A stretch of DNA of 64,000 nucleotides from Paenalcaligenes suwonensis (GCF_011290505.1 NZ_JAANPV010000002.1:310001-374000), one strand, 5' to 3'; counted from the first letter of the stretch, positions 1 through 9,053 are shown. The notes: generated from the sequence alone by a model not told the origin. A program made the numbers and translations.

Positions 1-1
1 A

Positions 2-79
2 TGCGAAAACGGTGGCGCTGATTTAGACCACAGCGCTTTGCTGCTACAGATTGAGTCTCTGAACCCTAAGGAAGGTTAG
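2..79 (+). CDS. C-terminal end of an upstream CDS, probably NAD(P)-dependent 3-hydroxyisobutyrate dehydrogenase family (partial)
   Basis: An open frame enters from the left edge and stops at TAG (77-79), five bases before the next start codon. The 25 visible residues contain an acidic stretch followed by DHSALLLQIESLNP. That matches the way many 3-hydroxyisobutyrate/2-hydroxy-3-oxopropionate dehydrogenase-like proteins end (a D-x-S/H-S-A-L helix), which is recognition from family knowledge rather than a computed match. The close spacing suggests co-transcription with the dehydratase that follows, giving a plausible sugar-acid or hydroxy-acid catabolic operon. Only the tail is visible, so the function is tentative. 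Confidence 0.5.
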   Translation, partial: CENGGADLDHSALLLQIESLNPKEG

Positions 80-84
80 CAACC

Positions 85-1866
85 ATGACTAGCCCACACA
101 CGCCTAAACGCCTACGCTCGCAAGACTGGTTTGATAACCACGAGCATATAGACTTGGCCGCTCTGTATATGGAGCGGTTCATGAATTACGGCATTACCCC
201 AGAAGAGCTACGCTCTGGCAAACCCATTATTGGTATCGCACAAAGTGGTAGCGACCTTACTCCCTGTAACCGTGTACATATAGAGCTAGTGAAACGGGTA
301 CGCGATGGGATACGTGATGCAGGGGGTATTCCAATGGAGTTCCCTACTCACCCTATTTTTGAAAACTGTAAGCGCCCCACCGCTGCACTAGATCGTAATT
401 TGGCGTATTTGGGTTTGGTAGAAATCTTGTATGGCTACCCCATTGATGGCGTCGTGCTCACCACAGGCTGCGACAAAACCACGCCCTCTGCATTAATGGC
501 CGCCGCAACGGTTAATATTCCCGCGATTGTGCTGTCCGGCGGCCCCATGCTGGATGGCTGGCACGATGGTAAACGTGTAGGGTCTGGCACGGTCATCTGG
601 CAATCACGGCGTGCCTACGCCGCAGGCGAAATAGACAAAGAAGAATTCTTCCAACGCGCCTTAGACTCTGCCCCCTCGGTAGGGCACTGCAACACCATGG
701 GCACAGCATCTACCATGAATGCCATGGCTGAAGCTTTGGGCATGTCGCTCACCAGTTGCGCCGCCATTCCCGCCGCCTACCGTGAGCGATCCCAGATGGC
801 GTACCGCACAGGCAAACGGGCCGTAGAACTGGTACACGAAGACATACGGCCTTTAGACGTGATGACACGTACTGCGTTCTTAAATGCCATACGAGTGAAC
901 ACCGCAATCGGTGGCTCCACCAACGCACAACCTCACTTAGTAGCCATGGCGCGCCATGCTGGGGTAGAACTTGCCGACACCGATTGGCAAACCTACGGCT
1001 ACGACATTCCCTTACTGGCTAACGTGCAACCTGCGGGCGAATACCTCAGTGAAAACTTCCACCGAGCAGGCGGCGTGCCCGCTATCATGTGGGAACTATG
1101 GCAAAACGGAAAGCTAGACGAACAGCCCATCAACGTGAATGGCAAACCCCTAAGCGAATCGCTACGTGACCGTGAAAGCACCGATCGCAAAGTGATTTTT
1201 CCTTATGCCGCACCACTTAAACACCAAGCCGGGTTTAAAGTGCTCTCGGGCAACTTGTTTGACTTTGCCATCATGAAGACCAGCGTTATTTCAGACGCCT
1301 TTGCCCAGCAGTACTTACGAAAACCCGGCCATGAAGGAGTGTTTGAGGCGCGCGCCATCGTATTTGAGGGTTCAGAAGACTACCACCAGCGCATCGATGA
1401 TCCGGCCCTAAATATTGATGAAAACTGCATACTGGTAATTCGTGGCACCGGCCCTTTAGGCTGGCCTGGCGCTGCCGAAGTGGTCAATATGCAACCGCCT
1501 AAAGCCCTACTAAAAAAAGGCATTACTGGTCTACCTACCTTGGGTGATGGTCGACAATCTGGCACCTCAGACAGCCCTTCTATTTTGCATGCTTCTCCAG
1601 AAAGCGCTGCCGGTGGCGGTTTATCATGGCTGCAAACCGGCGACATCATACGGGTGGACTTAAATACTGGCCGCTGCGATGCGTTAGTAGAGACCGCAGA
1701 AATTGCTCGCCGCAAAGCGCATTTCACCCCTCCTGTCGTCGCTACCGCCACACCATGGCAAAAAATTTATCGTGATGGTGTAGGCCAATTAAATACAGGC
1801 GCTGTACTAGAAAGCGCCGTGCCCTTTATCAATGTGAGCCAGACACTACCTAGACACAATCACTAG
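85..1866 (+). CDS. IlvD/Edd-family dehydratase, probably a sugar-acid (aldonate) dehydratase
   Basis: This 593-residue protein belongs to the Fe-S dependent dihydroxy-acid/6-phosphogluconate dehydratase family. Three cysteines sit where the family binds its cluster: C61 (LTPCNR), C129 (TTGCDKTTPS) and C202 (GHCNTMGTAST). The length and the GSGTVIWQ and AIPAAYRER stretches look more like L-arabinonate or D-xylonate dehydratases (about 580-595 aa) than like biosynthetic IlvD. It is expected to remove water from an aldonic acid to give a 2-keto-3-deoxy acid in the cytoplasm. The start follows an AAGGAAGG ribosome-binding site that overlaps the end of the preceding frame. The exact substrate cannot be read from sequence alone. 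Confidence 0.85.
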   Translation: MTSPHTPKRLRSQDWFDNHEHIDLAALYMERFMNYGITPEELRSGKPIIGIAQSGSDLTPCNRVHIELVKRVRDGIRDAGGIPMEFPTHPIFENCKRPTAALDRNLAYLGLVEILYGYPIDGVVLTTGCDKTTPSALMAAATVNIPAIVLSGGPMLDGWHDGKRVGSGTVIWQSRRAYAAGEIDKEEFFQRALDSAPSVGHCNTMGTASTMNAMAEALGMSLTSCAAIPAAYRERSQMAYRTGKRAVELVHEDIRPLDVMTRTAFLNAIRVNTAIGGSTNAQPHLVAMARHAGVELADTDWQTYGYDIPLLANVQPAGEYLSENFHRAGGVPAIMWELWQNGKLDEQPINVNGKPLSESLRDRESTDRKVIFPYAAPLKHQAGFKVLSGNLFDFAIMKTSVISDAFAQQYLRKPGHEGVFEARAIVFEGSEDYHQRIDDPALNIDENCILVIRGTGPLGWPGAAEVVNMQPPKALLKKGITGLPTLGDGRQSGTSDSPSILHASPESAAGGGLSWLQTGDIIRVDLNTGRCDALVETAEIARRKAHFTPPVVATATPWQKIYRDGVGQLNTGAVLESAVPFINVSQTLPRHNH

Positions 1867-1909
1867 ATAAGGTCTGTACACCACACGATTTCTTTTACAT
1901 CCCCTTGGT

Positions 1910-1945
1910 GCACCTAAACGGCAATGCTGTTTAGGTGCTTTTTTT
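1910..1945 (+). terminator. Rho-independent terminator after the dehydratase gene
   Basis: A 10-bp perfect stem (1910-1919 with 1929-1938) and a 9-nt loop are followed by seven T residues (1939-1945). It lies 44 bases after the dehydratase stop codon and separates it from gabT. Confidence 0.9.
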
Positions 1946-2144
1946 ATATGAGGCAGCCAAGTGGTACGGTAATGGTTCTCTATAATCCATCACAAGTGGC
2001 TCTTTTGAAAGCACCAGCTAAGACTTAAGCTATACCCTATTCACGATGACATAGAATTTTCTATGGTTACCTGTCAGCAACCTATGTGTTCTGTCGCGTG
2101 AACAACAGAATACTTGAATACACGAATTGACCTGGAGTCACCTC

Positions 2145-3410
2145 ATGAGCAACGCAGACCTGAAAAAACGTAAAGATGCCGCCACCCCACGCGGTGTTGG
2201 TGTAATGTGCGATTTCTACGCAGACCGCGCCGAAAACGCTGAACTGTGGGATATTGAAGGCAATCGCTACATTGACTTTGCAAGCGGTATCGCGGTGCTG
2301 AACACCGGTCACCGTCACCCACGTCTGATGAAAGCCATTGCTGAGCAAATGGACCGTTTCACACACACTTGCTACCAAGTGGTTCCTTACGAAAGCTACG
2401 TAGAGCTGGCTGAGAAAGTAAACGAACTGTCCCCAGGCACTGGCCCTAAAAAAACTGCTTTCTTCACCACTGGTGCTGAAGCTGTTGAAAACGCCATCAA
2501 AGTAGCACGTGCTTTCACAGGCCGTCCTTCTGTTATCGCTTTCAACTCCGCATTCCACGGCCGTACGCTGCTGGGTATGGCTCTGACTGGTAAAGTAAAC
2601 CCATACAAACTGGGCTTTGGTCCTTTCCCTGGCGACATCTACCACGCTCTGTACCCTAACGCACAAGCTGGTGTGACCATTGAAGATGCTAAAGAAGCTC
2701 TGAAACACCTGTTCTTGGCTGACGTAGATCCTAAACGTGTTGCTGCCATCATTCTGGAACCTGTACAAGGCGAAGGTGGTTTCAACGTATGTCCTCCAGA
2801 ATTCATGCGTTTCTTGCGTGAAACATGTGACGAACACGGCATCTTGTTGGTTGCTGACGAAGTGCAAACTGGTTTCGGCCGTACAGGCAAACTGTTCGCC
2901 ATGGAACACTACGATGTACAACCTGACCTGACCACAATGGCTAAAAGCTTGGCCGGTGGTATGCCTCTGTCCGGCCTGAGCGGTCGTGCAGACGTTATGG
3001 ACGCTGCGGCTCCTGGCGGTCTGGGTGGCACATACGCTGGTAACCCATTAGCTGTTGCATCCGCTTTGGCTGTGATCGACACCATTGAAGAAGAAAACCT
3101 GTTGGCACGTGGTGCTGAACTGGGTGATCTGTTGCAAGCACGCCTGAACGACATCGCTAAAGACGTTAAAACCATTTGTGAAGTCCGCGGTTTGGGCGCA
3201 ATGGTTGCTGTTGAATTCCGCGATCCAGAAACTGGCAAAGCTGCAGCACAACTCGTTAAAGACATTCAAAACCGCGCATTGGCCAACAAACTGATTCTGT
3301 TGACATGCGGTATTGAAGGTAACGTTATTCGCTTCCTGTTCCCATTGACCATCACCGATGCAGTAATGGCTGAGGCTCTGGATATTCTGGAAGCGGCTAT
3401 CCGCGGTTAA
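2145..3410 (+). CDS. gabT: 4-aminobutyrate aminotransferase (class III, PLP-dependent)
   Basis: This 421-residue class III aminotransferase is expected to move the amino group of GABA (or 5-aminovalerate) to 2-oxoglutarate, giving succinate semialdehyde. Visible family features include FTTGAEAVENAIKVAR, the cofactor-ring Asp in LVADEVQTGFGRTG and the PLP lysine in TMAKSLAGGMPLSG (about K267). The ATG at 2145 is chosen because CTGGAG lies just upstream and the protein then begins MSNADLKKRK like other GabT proteins; a TTG 18 bases earlier is possible. Its codon use is strongly biased (CTG, GTA, CGT), unlike its neighbours, which suggests high expression. No gabD is present beside it. It has its own terminator and appears monocistronic. 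Confidence 0.92.
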   Translation: MSNADLKKRKDAATPRGVGVMCDFYADRAENAELWDIEGNRYIDFASGIAVLNTGHRHPRLMKAIAEQMDRFTHTCYQVVPYESYVELAEKVNELSPGTGPKKTAFFTTGAEAVENAIKVARAFTGRPSVIAFNSAFHGRTLLGMALTGKVNPYKLGFGPFPGDIYHALYPNAQAGVTIEDAKEALKHLFLADVDPKRVAAIILEPVQGEGGFNVCPPEFMRFLRETCDEHGILLVADEVQTGFGRTGKLFAMEHYDVQPDLTTMAKSLAGGMPLSGLSGRADVMDAAAPGGLGGTYAGNPLAVASALAVIDTIEEENLLARGAELGDLLQARLNDIAKDVKTICEVRGLGAMVAVEFRDPETGKAAAQLVKDIQNRALANKLILLTCGIEGNVIRFLFPLTITDAVMAEALDILEAAIRG

Positions 3411-3468
3411 TAAAACCGCACGACGCAGTTGCGCCTGCGTCAAACCATGACAACATGGTGCTCTTCAC

Positions 3469-3503
3469 CCCCAGTAACGTTCAACGTTACTGGGGCTTTT
3501 TTT
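3469..3503 (+). terminator. Rho-independent terminator after gabT
   Basis: A 12-bp stem with a 3-nt loop (3469-3495) is followed by C and then seven T residues (3497-3503). A smaller hairpin (GACGCAG/CTGCGTC, about 3422-3441) lies between the gabT stop codon and this terminator. Confidence 0.92.
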
Positions 3504-3607
3504 ATCCTGTGGCTATGCCATCCCGTGTAGCAAGCTGCTTTGTTACACTACACTTTTTGCTGCGCTCACTCACAGAGCGGTCAGTACACCATCATCAAGG
3601 AGCTTGC

Positions 3608-4300
3608 ATGAACTACGTACAGATACCTACAGGACAGGGCCAAACCATGAAGGCCCTTTATGTTGCTGCCGCTGATAAAAATGCTCCGGGGCTGGTGCTG
3701 ATTCAAGAGATTTTTGGTATTAACGGCGCCATGCAAAAACTGGCGCAATACTGGGCAGCACAAGGGTTTAACGTTATTTGCCCCGATTTGTTTTGGCGTC
3801 AAGAACCCGGTCTAGAACTTAACCCCACCAACCAAACTCAATTCGCCTTGGGTGTAGAGCTGATGCAAAACATGCAAGACAGCGAAACACTGGCCGACTT
3901 AGAAGCCACACGCAGCTTTTTAGCTAAGCAAATTGGACATCAAAACATTGCTGCTCAAGGCTACTGCATGGGTGGTAGATTAGTGGTGCTCATGGCGGCC
4001 CATAGCCCTATTCGCTGCGCGATTAGCTACTACGGTGTGGGTTTACAAGATCTGTTGCCTACGTTGCCTGCTAAAGCAGCACCCACCTTGCTGCACATTG
4101 CCGAGCTAGACCATTACGTCCCTAGCGATGTGCGCAAAGTTATTGAAGCTAATGTAGCAGAACGCGCTGAGTGGGAAGTGGTGCTACATGAGGGTTGCGA
4201 TCACGCGTTTGCTCGCCCCGGTGGCGTGCACTTTGTAGAAAGTGCTGCCCAACAAGCCAATGCACAATCACTGGCGTTTTTGCAGCGCTTTACGGCTTAA
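3608..4300 (+). CDS. Dienelactone hydrolase family protein
   Basis: A 230-residue alpha/beta hydrolase of the dienelactone hydrolase family, probably cytoplasmic. The catalytic Cys-Asp-His triad is visible as C120 in GYCMGG, D168 in HIAELDHYVPSD and H199 in CDHAFARPG. In aromatic degradation these enzymes open dienelactone to maleylacetate, but many homologues have unassigned ester substrates and no other chloroaromatic gene is seen here. The ATG at 3608 follows AAGGAGCTTGC, a good ribosome-binding site, and gives the normal family length; the open frame upstream to 3455 is not supported. The gene is convergent with the next one, with only 22 bases between them. Confidence 0.85.
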   Translation: MNYVQIPTGQGQTMKALYVAAADKNAPGLVLIQEIFGINGAMQKLAQYWAAQGFNVICPDLFWRQEPGLELNPTNQTQFALGVELMQNMQDSETLADLEATRSFLAKQIGHQNIAAQGYCMGGRLVVLMAAHSPIRCAISYYGVGLQDLLPTLPAKAAPTLLHIAELDHYVPSDVRKVIEANVAERAEWEVVLHEGCDHAFARPGGVHFVESAAQQANAQSLAFLQRFTA

Positions 4301-4322
4301 GTAGGCGTACATCGAGTCGCCC

Positions 4323-5102
4323 TTATTCGGCGGCGATCAATACACTGAATGCTTGGGCAGACGCGGTGCCGTGATCTGCCCCTTCAAGCACTTTGAACGT
4401 CAGTTCAAAACACCCCGTCGCATCCAAGGTTTCATAGAGCTGGCGTGCGCCCTCTACCATGCGTCGTCGTTCTCGTCGCTGCTGGTTCTCTTGCTGTTTT
4501 TCTATAGGCAAGGCCAGATCTGCTGGGGTTAAACCTTGCTCTAACCCACCCACACTCACATGCACCAACGGCCGGTGCGTTTCCATGCTACGACAGCGCC
4601 ACTCTACAGCCTGACGCAATATATGAAAATCTCCCCACCACACCGAGGGGCTAGAGATCACATAACGTTTAAAGCGTGCCGGCTCCTGCAACAGCAATTG
4701 CGACACAAATAAAGCCCCTAACGAATGGCCCACCAACGTAGCTGACGACAACGGTTTCACCGTTAGCCATCGCTCTACCTCGGGCACCACCACATTAAGC
4801 AAGGTCTGTAGCAGTACCGCGCTTCCTCCAGTGCCTGCTGGCTGCTCGGTAATGCGCCCCAGTTTGGGCGTGTAAAAATAGTGGCGTCGCTCGGCATCTG
4901 GCATGCCTATGCCCACCAGTACGGCGGCTGTACTTTGCGTTCCCGCTTCGCGCCGCATTTGCAACAGCAACCGAAACTCTTTTTCGTCCAGCACGTAGAT
5001 CACTGGCCAACCACCCGCTGGGGGAATAGCCTCTGGCCACGCCAGCCACACGGGAAGTTCATCGCCTTCAGCGGTTTGCACCGTCAATTTTGCATGATTC
5101 AT
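4323..5102 (-). CDS. Alpha/beta hydrolase, siderophore esterase-like (Fes/IroE/BesA type)
   Basis: A 259-residue hydrolase of the esterase D/IroE type. The nucleophile elbow GHSLGAL holds S127, the PSVWW motif is typical of siderophore esterases, and the late His is H244 in ADHGTA. No signal peptide is seen, so a cytoplasmic role in cleaving imported ferric tri-catecholate ester is likely. It is divergent from the ABC importer operon over an 88-bp gap that contains a weak Fur-like site. A second, different esterase of the same kind closes the importer operon. The substrate assignment is inferred from context and the family motif. Confidence 0.75.
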   Translation of the reverse strand: MNHAKLTVQTAEGDELPVWLAWPEAIPPAGGWPVIYVLDEKEFRLLLQMRREAGTQSTAAVLVGIGMPDAERRHYFYTPKLGRITEQPAGTGGSAVLLQTLLNVVVPEVERWLTVKPLSSATLVGHSLGALFVSQLLLQEPARFKRYVISSPSVWWGDFHILRQAVEWRCRSMETHRPLVHVSVGGLEQGLTPADLALPIEKQQENQQRRERRRMVEGARQLYETLDATGCFELTFKVLEGADHGTASAQAFSVLIAAE

Positions 5103-5164
5103 AAACGCCTACTATTACGATTCAGTCCAGCAACTCGCGGCTCAATCCACTATACTCATAGTTT

Positions 5165-5179
5165 CATAAACCATTCTCA
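5165..5179. promoter_or_regulatory. Weak Fur-like half site between divergent esterase and importer genes
   Basis: The right half (ATTCTCA, 5173-5179) matches the Fur 7-1-7 half-site well, but the left half is poor. It sits in the 88-bp gap between two divergent iron-related genes, where Fur control is expected. Treat it as a suggestion only. Confidence 0.3.
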
Positions 5180-5190
5180 TTTACACCAGG

Positions 5191-6243
5191 ATGTCCATCG
5201 CATCAAATCCTGCGCTTGCAGCCCACACCTACCACCGCCTGCTACGCACGCGCTGGTTACTTATCGCCGCTCTGGTTTTTGTTATTGTACTGTCCACGCT
5301 TGCTGATTTTACGCTAGGTCCGTCAGCATTAAGTTGGTCAGAACTCTTTACAACCCTACTGAGTCCTGCCGATGCAGAACCCACCACGCGTGTGATTGTG
5401 TGGGAATTCCGCCTGCCCTACTCCATGATGGCGGTGGCCATTGGTTTGGGTCTAGGTTTGGCGGGTGCAGAGATGCAAACCATCCTGAACAACCCACTGG
5501 CCAGCCCATTTACATTGGGGATTTCGTCTGCTGCCGCCTTTGGCGCATCATTGGCCATTATTCTAGACCTCTCTTTGCCCGGCCTAGCCCACGCTTGGAT
5601 GGTAGCCAGTAACGCCTTTATTTTTGCCCTACTTTCCGCCTTCTTATTGGATGCCGTTGCCCGCTGGGGCGGCATGAGCAGTTCGGGCTTGGTGCTGTTT
5701 GGTATTGCCTTGGTGTTTTCATTTAACGCGTTAGTGTCGTTAATGCAGTTTGTGGCCAGCGCTGAAGACTTGCAAGCTTTAGTGTTCTGGACCATGGGCA
5801 GTTTGTCTCGTGCCACGTGGCCTAAAGTGGGTGCCATGTTCTTGGCTGTCGCCATTATTCTGCCCCTGGCACTACGTGATTCGTGGAAACTCACCGCACT
5901 GCGTTTGGGCGAAGAGCGCGCCACCAGTTTTGGTATTAACGTACAGCGCCTGCGTTTAACGTCGCTGCTGCGTATTAGCTTCCTCGCTGCCTTGGCCGTG
6001 TCGTTTGTAGGGACGATTAGCTTTATTGGACTAATTGCTCCGCATATTTCTCGCCGCCTGTTTGGCGAAGATCACCGTTTCTATTTGCCAGGCAGCGCAC
6101 TCATTGGTGCCATGATTTTGTCCTTGGCCTCTATTGCTTCTAAAAACCTGTCCAGCGGCATCATCGTACCGGTAGGTATTGTGACGTCGTTAGTCGGTGT
6201 GCCTTTCTTCCTGTCGGTGGTGTTACGCCGCCAAAGCCGTTAA
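5191..6243 (+). CDS. FecCD-family permease of a ferric siderophore ABC transporter
   Basis: A 350-residue, very hydrophobic FecCD/BtuC-type permease with about ten membrane segments. Characteristic stretches are LGLAGAEMQTILNNPLASPFTLGISSAAAFGA near residues 80-120 and GTISFIGLIAPHISRRLFGEDHR near residues 275-300, the latter being the cytoplasmic coupling helix that meets the ATPase. It heads an importer operon followed immediately by the ATPase. Only one permease gene is present, so the transporter is probably a permease homodimer like BtuC2, or else a partner lies elsewhere. The ATG at 5191 lacks a well-spaced ribosome-binding site, but it is the natural N-terminus. Confidence 0.88.
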   Translation: MSIASNPALAAHTYHRLLRTRWLLIAALVFVIVLSTLADFTLGPSALSWSELFTTLLSPADAEPTTRVIVWEFRLPYSMMAVAIGLGLGLAGAEMQTILNNPLASPFTLGISSAAAFGASLAIILDLSLPGLAHAWMVASNAFIFALLSAFLLDAVARWGGMSSSGLVLFGIALVFSFNALVSLMQFVASAEDLQALVFWTMGSLSRATWPKVGAMFLAVAIILPLALRDSWKLTALRLGEERATSFGINVQRLRLTSLLRISFLAALAVSFVGTISFIGLIAPHISRRLFGEDHRFYLPGSALIGAMILSLASIASKNLSSGIIVPVGIVTSLVGVPFFLSVVLRRQSR

Positions 6244-6249
6244 TTGCCC

Positions 6250-7038
6250 ATGTTAGACGTAAGTAACCTGCAACTTTCCTACGGCAAACGTACGATTATT
6301 TCCGATCTTAGTTTGGCGCCCTTAAAAAACGGCCAACTGGTGGCCTTACTGGGACCAAACGGCAGCGGTAAATCTACACTACTTAAAGCCTTAGCTGGCC
6401 TATTAAAGCTTAGCAAAGGCGAAGTGGTGTTGGATGGCCAAAATCTCGCACGCAGCAGCTTCGAGCAGCGCGCGCAGCATGTGGTGTACCTACCGCAATC
6501 TTTACCCGCCTCGGTGCACTTGCGTGTATTTGAATCGGTGCTGGTCGCTGCTAAAGCGTCAGCCCTAGCCCCTGACAACAGCGGCCAGATCAACGAAGAC
6601 GAGATTTTGTCGCTGCTCAAACGCTTAGGCATTGAACACTTGGCGTTGCATTACTTGGATCAGTTATCGGGTGGCCAAAAACAGTTGGTGGGTTTGGCAC
6701 AAGCCTTAATTCGACGCCCCCGTTTGCTGCTGCTAGACGAGCCTTTGTCGGCCTTGGACTTGAACTATCAGTTCCATGTCATGGACTTGCTGCGCCAAGA
6801 AACCCACGAGCATCAGCTCACCACGTTAATTGTGCTGCATGACCTGAACATTGCCCTGCGCCATTGCGACTATGCCGTCATGATTAAAGGTGGTGGCCTG
6901 TTAGCAGAAGGCGAGCCCAATAACGTGATCAATGCCCAAACGCTAGGCGATGCCTATGGCGTTTCTGCTCGCATAGAAAGCTGCTCTAAAGGCATACATC
7001 AAGTGTTGATTGATGGCCTACGCAAACCCATTTTATAG
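6250..7038 (+). CDS. Ferric siderophore ABC transporter ATP-binding protein (FecE/FepC type)
   Basis: A 262-residue ABC ATPase that should power siderophore import. Walker A is GPNGSGKST (residues 35-43), the signature is LSGGQKQ (about residue 138), and Walker B is LLLLDEPLSALD (about residue 159), followed by the switch histidine in IVLHDLN. Translation probably starts at the ATG six bases after the permease stop codon; a TTG directly abutting that stop is an alternative. The tight spacing indicates translational coupling with the permease and with the binding-protein gene eight bases downstream. Confidence 0.92.
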   Translation: MLDVSNLQLSYGKRTIISDLSLAPLKNGQLVALLGPNGSGKSTLLKALAGLLKLSKGEVVLDGQNLARSSFEQRAQHVVYLPQSLPASVHLRVFESVLVAAKASALAPDNSGQINEDEILSLLKRLGIEHLALHYLDQLSGGQKQLVGLAQALIRRPRLLLLDEPLSALDLNYQFHVMDLLRQETHEHQLTTLIVLHDLNIALRHCDYAVMIKGGGLLAEGEPNNVINAQTLGDAYGVSARIESCSKGIHQVLIDGLRKPIL

Positions 7039-7046
7039 GTAGCCCC

Positions 7047-8228
7047 ATGTTTCGTTCTTGCATGCACACCCTACGTGTTCTGGTCATTAGCTGCTGCAGC
7101 CTATTGCTGTTAGCACCCGCACACGCCACCGAAACCGAGGCTGCCACCCCCATAGTGGTTACCGACGCATTGGGCCGTACCGTTACCCTACCCGGCCCAG
7201 CAAAACGCCTGATTCTGACCCAAGCGCGCCACCTGCCAGTGTTGGCACTGGTGCATCCAGAACCAGCCAATATTGTGGCTGGGTGGTCTGACGAATTCCG
7301 CACCTCGTTTTCTAACGAATACGAAACCTACAAAGCACGTTTCCCTGAAATCGCTAAGATTCCCGTTGTAGGACGCCACACCCCTGAAAGTTTCTCGGTA
7401 GAACAAGCCATGGCCCAACGCCCTGACTTGGTCGTGCTAACCACCAACTTTGCGGGCATTAAACCTAACGAAGACCCTGAAAACTCTCTGCTGCTACAGC
7501 GTTTTGCCGCGGCGAATATCCCCGTTATTGTGATCGACTTCTTTGTAGACCCACTCAACAACACGGTGCCCAGCATCCGTGCATTGGGTACTGCGGTAGG
7601 CGAAGCTGAGCGTACTGAAGAGTTCATCACGCTGTACGAAACACACATGAAAAACGTGGCTGATCGCCTAGCCAACGTCGACGCCGATGACAGACCTCCG
7701 GTGTTTGTACACGCGCATGCAGGTAGCACCGACTGCTGCAACTCGCCTGGCACCGGCACCTTTAACGACATGATCAGTTATGCAGGTGGCCACAACATTG
7801 GCAGCGACGTGCTTAAAACCGCCACTGGAAAACTCAACTTTGAATACATCAATGCGCGTAACCCTAGCGTTTACGTAGCCACAGGCACAGGCGCAGGCAA
7901 GCGTGCGGATAAAGGTTTAGTGATTGGTACTGGCGTTGAAGAAACCCAAGCCCGCGAAAGCCTGCAACGCATTATTGATGGCAACCGCTTGCAATCTTTA
8001 CCTGCAATGCAAAACGGCAAAGCCTACGGTATTTGGCATGCCTTTAATGATTCCCCGCTGCATGTGGTCTTTATTGAAGCACTGGCCGCGTGGATACACC
8101 CTGAGCTATTTGAAGGGGTATCGGCATTGGATACGCTAAACGAAATCAACGAGCGCTTTCTAACAGTTCCCATGCAAGGCACCTATATGGTGGAACTACA
8201 GCCTAGCACTACACCTGCGCAGCCCTAA
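7047..8228 (+). CDS. Periplasmic siderophore-binding protein of the ABC importer
   Basis: A 393-residue type III substrate-binding protein (FepB/BtuF-like fold). The N-terminus has a hydrophobic core and an APAHA signal-peptidase site (cleavage after about residue 27). The stretch VVTDALGRTVTLPGPAKRLIL is the usual entry to this domain, and SYAGGHNIG lies in the second lobe. At nearly 400 residues it is longer than the usual 300-330, with an extended C-terminal tail. There is no lipobox, so it should be soluble. It is the third gene of the importer operon and its stop codon overlaps the next start (TAATG). The ligand is inferred to be a catecholate from the neighbouring genes. Confidence 0.85.
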   Translation: MFRSCMHTLRVLVISCCSLLLLAPAHATETEAATPIVVTDALGRTVTLPGPAKRLILTQARHLPVLALVHPEPANIVAGWSDEFRTSFSNEYETYKARFPEIAKIPVVGRHTPESFSVEQAMAQRPDLVVLTTNFAGIKPNEDPENSLLLQRFAAANIPVIVIDFFVDPLNNTVPSIRALGTAVGEAERTEEFITLYETHMKNVADRLANVDADDRPPVFVHAHAGSTDCCNSPGTGTFNDMISYAGGHNIGSDVLKTATGKLNFEYINARNPSVYVATGTGAGKRADKGLVIGTGVEETQARESLQRIIDGNRLQSLPAMQNGKAYGIWHAFNDSPLHVVFIEALAAWIHPELFEGVSALDTLNEINERFLTVPMQGTYMVELQPSTTPAQP

Positions 8229-9004
8229 TGTCTGATGTTCTGTCACCCACGCATAGCCTGACGCTGCACAACGATGCTGGTCAGCCCTACACCTTGCAAT
8301 TATGGCTAACCAGCCCACAAGCCCCCACCCTGCTGTTGTTGGATGGGGACTGGTTGCAAGAGTGCATACAGCATTTCCGTAAGCGCCACGCTAACTCGAT
8401 TAATATCGCCTGCTTGGGATATGGCACCACACACGCTAAAACCGTTATACGGCGTGCGTATGACTTTACCCCTCCCCACCCGGATGGCCTAGACATAGAC
8501 CCTCGCGTGAAAGAATGGAAAAATGGTGGCGCACCCGCATTTAGTGATTTCCTAGAAAAAACACTCATCCCTACGCTTGCTCAGCACATAGACCTCAACA
8601 CCTCAAAACTAGGGCTATTTGGCCATTCTTATGCTGGGTTATATGCGTTATACCTGTGGCTGCAACAACGACCGTTGTTTGACCAATACGTGGTTGCTAG
8701 CCCTTCTGTGTGGTGGCGTTGGCCTTATTTGCACCAACTTGCTGCAGCAGCACCCCCCACATCAGCGCACGCGGCCCCCTTGCACATTCTGCTAGGTGAG
8801 CAAGAACAGTGGCACCCCCATCCGCAGCAGCCCGGGCAAACACGCCCACCAGGTGAGCCTACCTTGCCGTTAATACAGGCATGGTTGCATGCGTTGCCAC
8901 AGCAGCTACAGCCCCATTGTCAGCTAGAACTGTGCCCGCAACTGGCGCATGGCCCCATGTTGGCCCACTCGGCCACAATCGCCTTTGAAGTGATGCGGCT
9001 ATAG
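8228..9004 (+). CDS. Second siderophore esterase-like alpha/beta hydrolase
   Basis: A 258-residue hydrolase of the same broad esterase group as the gene at 4323-5102. S134 lies in GHSYAGLY, a PSVWWRW motif follows, and a late His lies in LAHGP (about H241). It lacks a signal peptide. The ATG overlaps the binding-protein stop codon, so it is the last gene of the importer operon and probably hydrolyses the imported ferric siderophore to free iron. The two esterases differ considerably in sequence and may act on different forms, such as the cyclic trilactone versus linear oligomers, or on apo versus ferric ligand. That division is inference. Confidence 0.75.
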   Translation: MSDVLSPTHSLTLHNDAGQPYTLQLWLTSPQAPTLLLLDGDWLQECIQHFRKRHANSINIACLGYGTTHAKTVIRRAYDFTPPHPDGLDIDPRVKEWKNGGAPAFSDFLEKTLIPTLAQHIDLNTSKLGLFGHSYAGLYALYLWLQQRPLFDQYVVASPSVWWRWPYLHQLAAAAPPTSAHAAPLHILLGEQEQWHPHPQQPGQTRPPGEPTLPLIQAWLHALPQQLQPHCQLELCPQLAHGPMLAHSATIAFEVMRL

Positions 9005-9053
9005 CGCGAATTACGAGCTTGGCACTGGCTTTCACTACAAAAGCACTTTAGAA

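Noticed and set aside
2082-2921. A 279-codon open frame on the minus strand opposite gabT
   Set aside because: It is fully antisense to a clear gabT, its composition reflects gabT codon bias (Phe-, Val-, Gln-rich), and it shows no known domain or ribosome-binding site.
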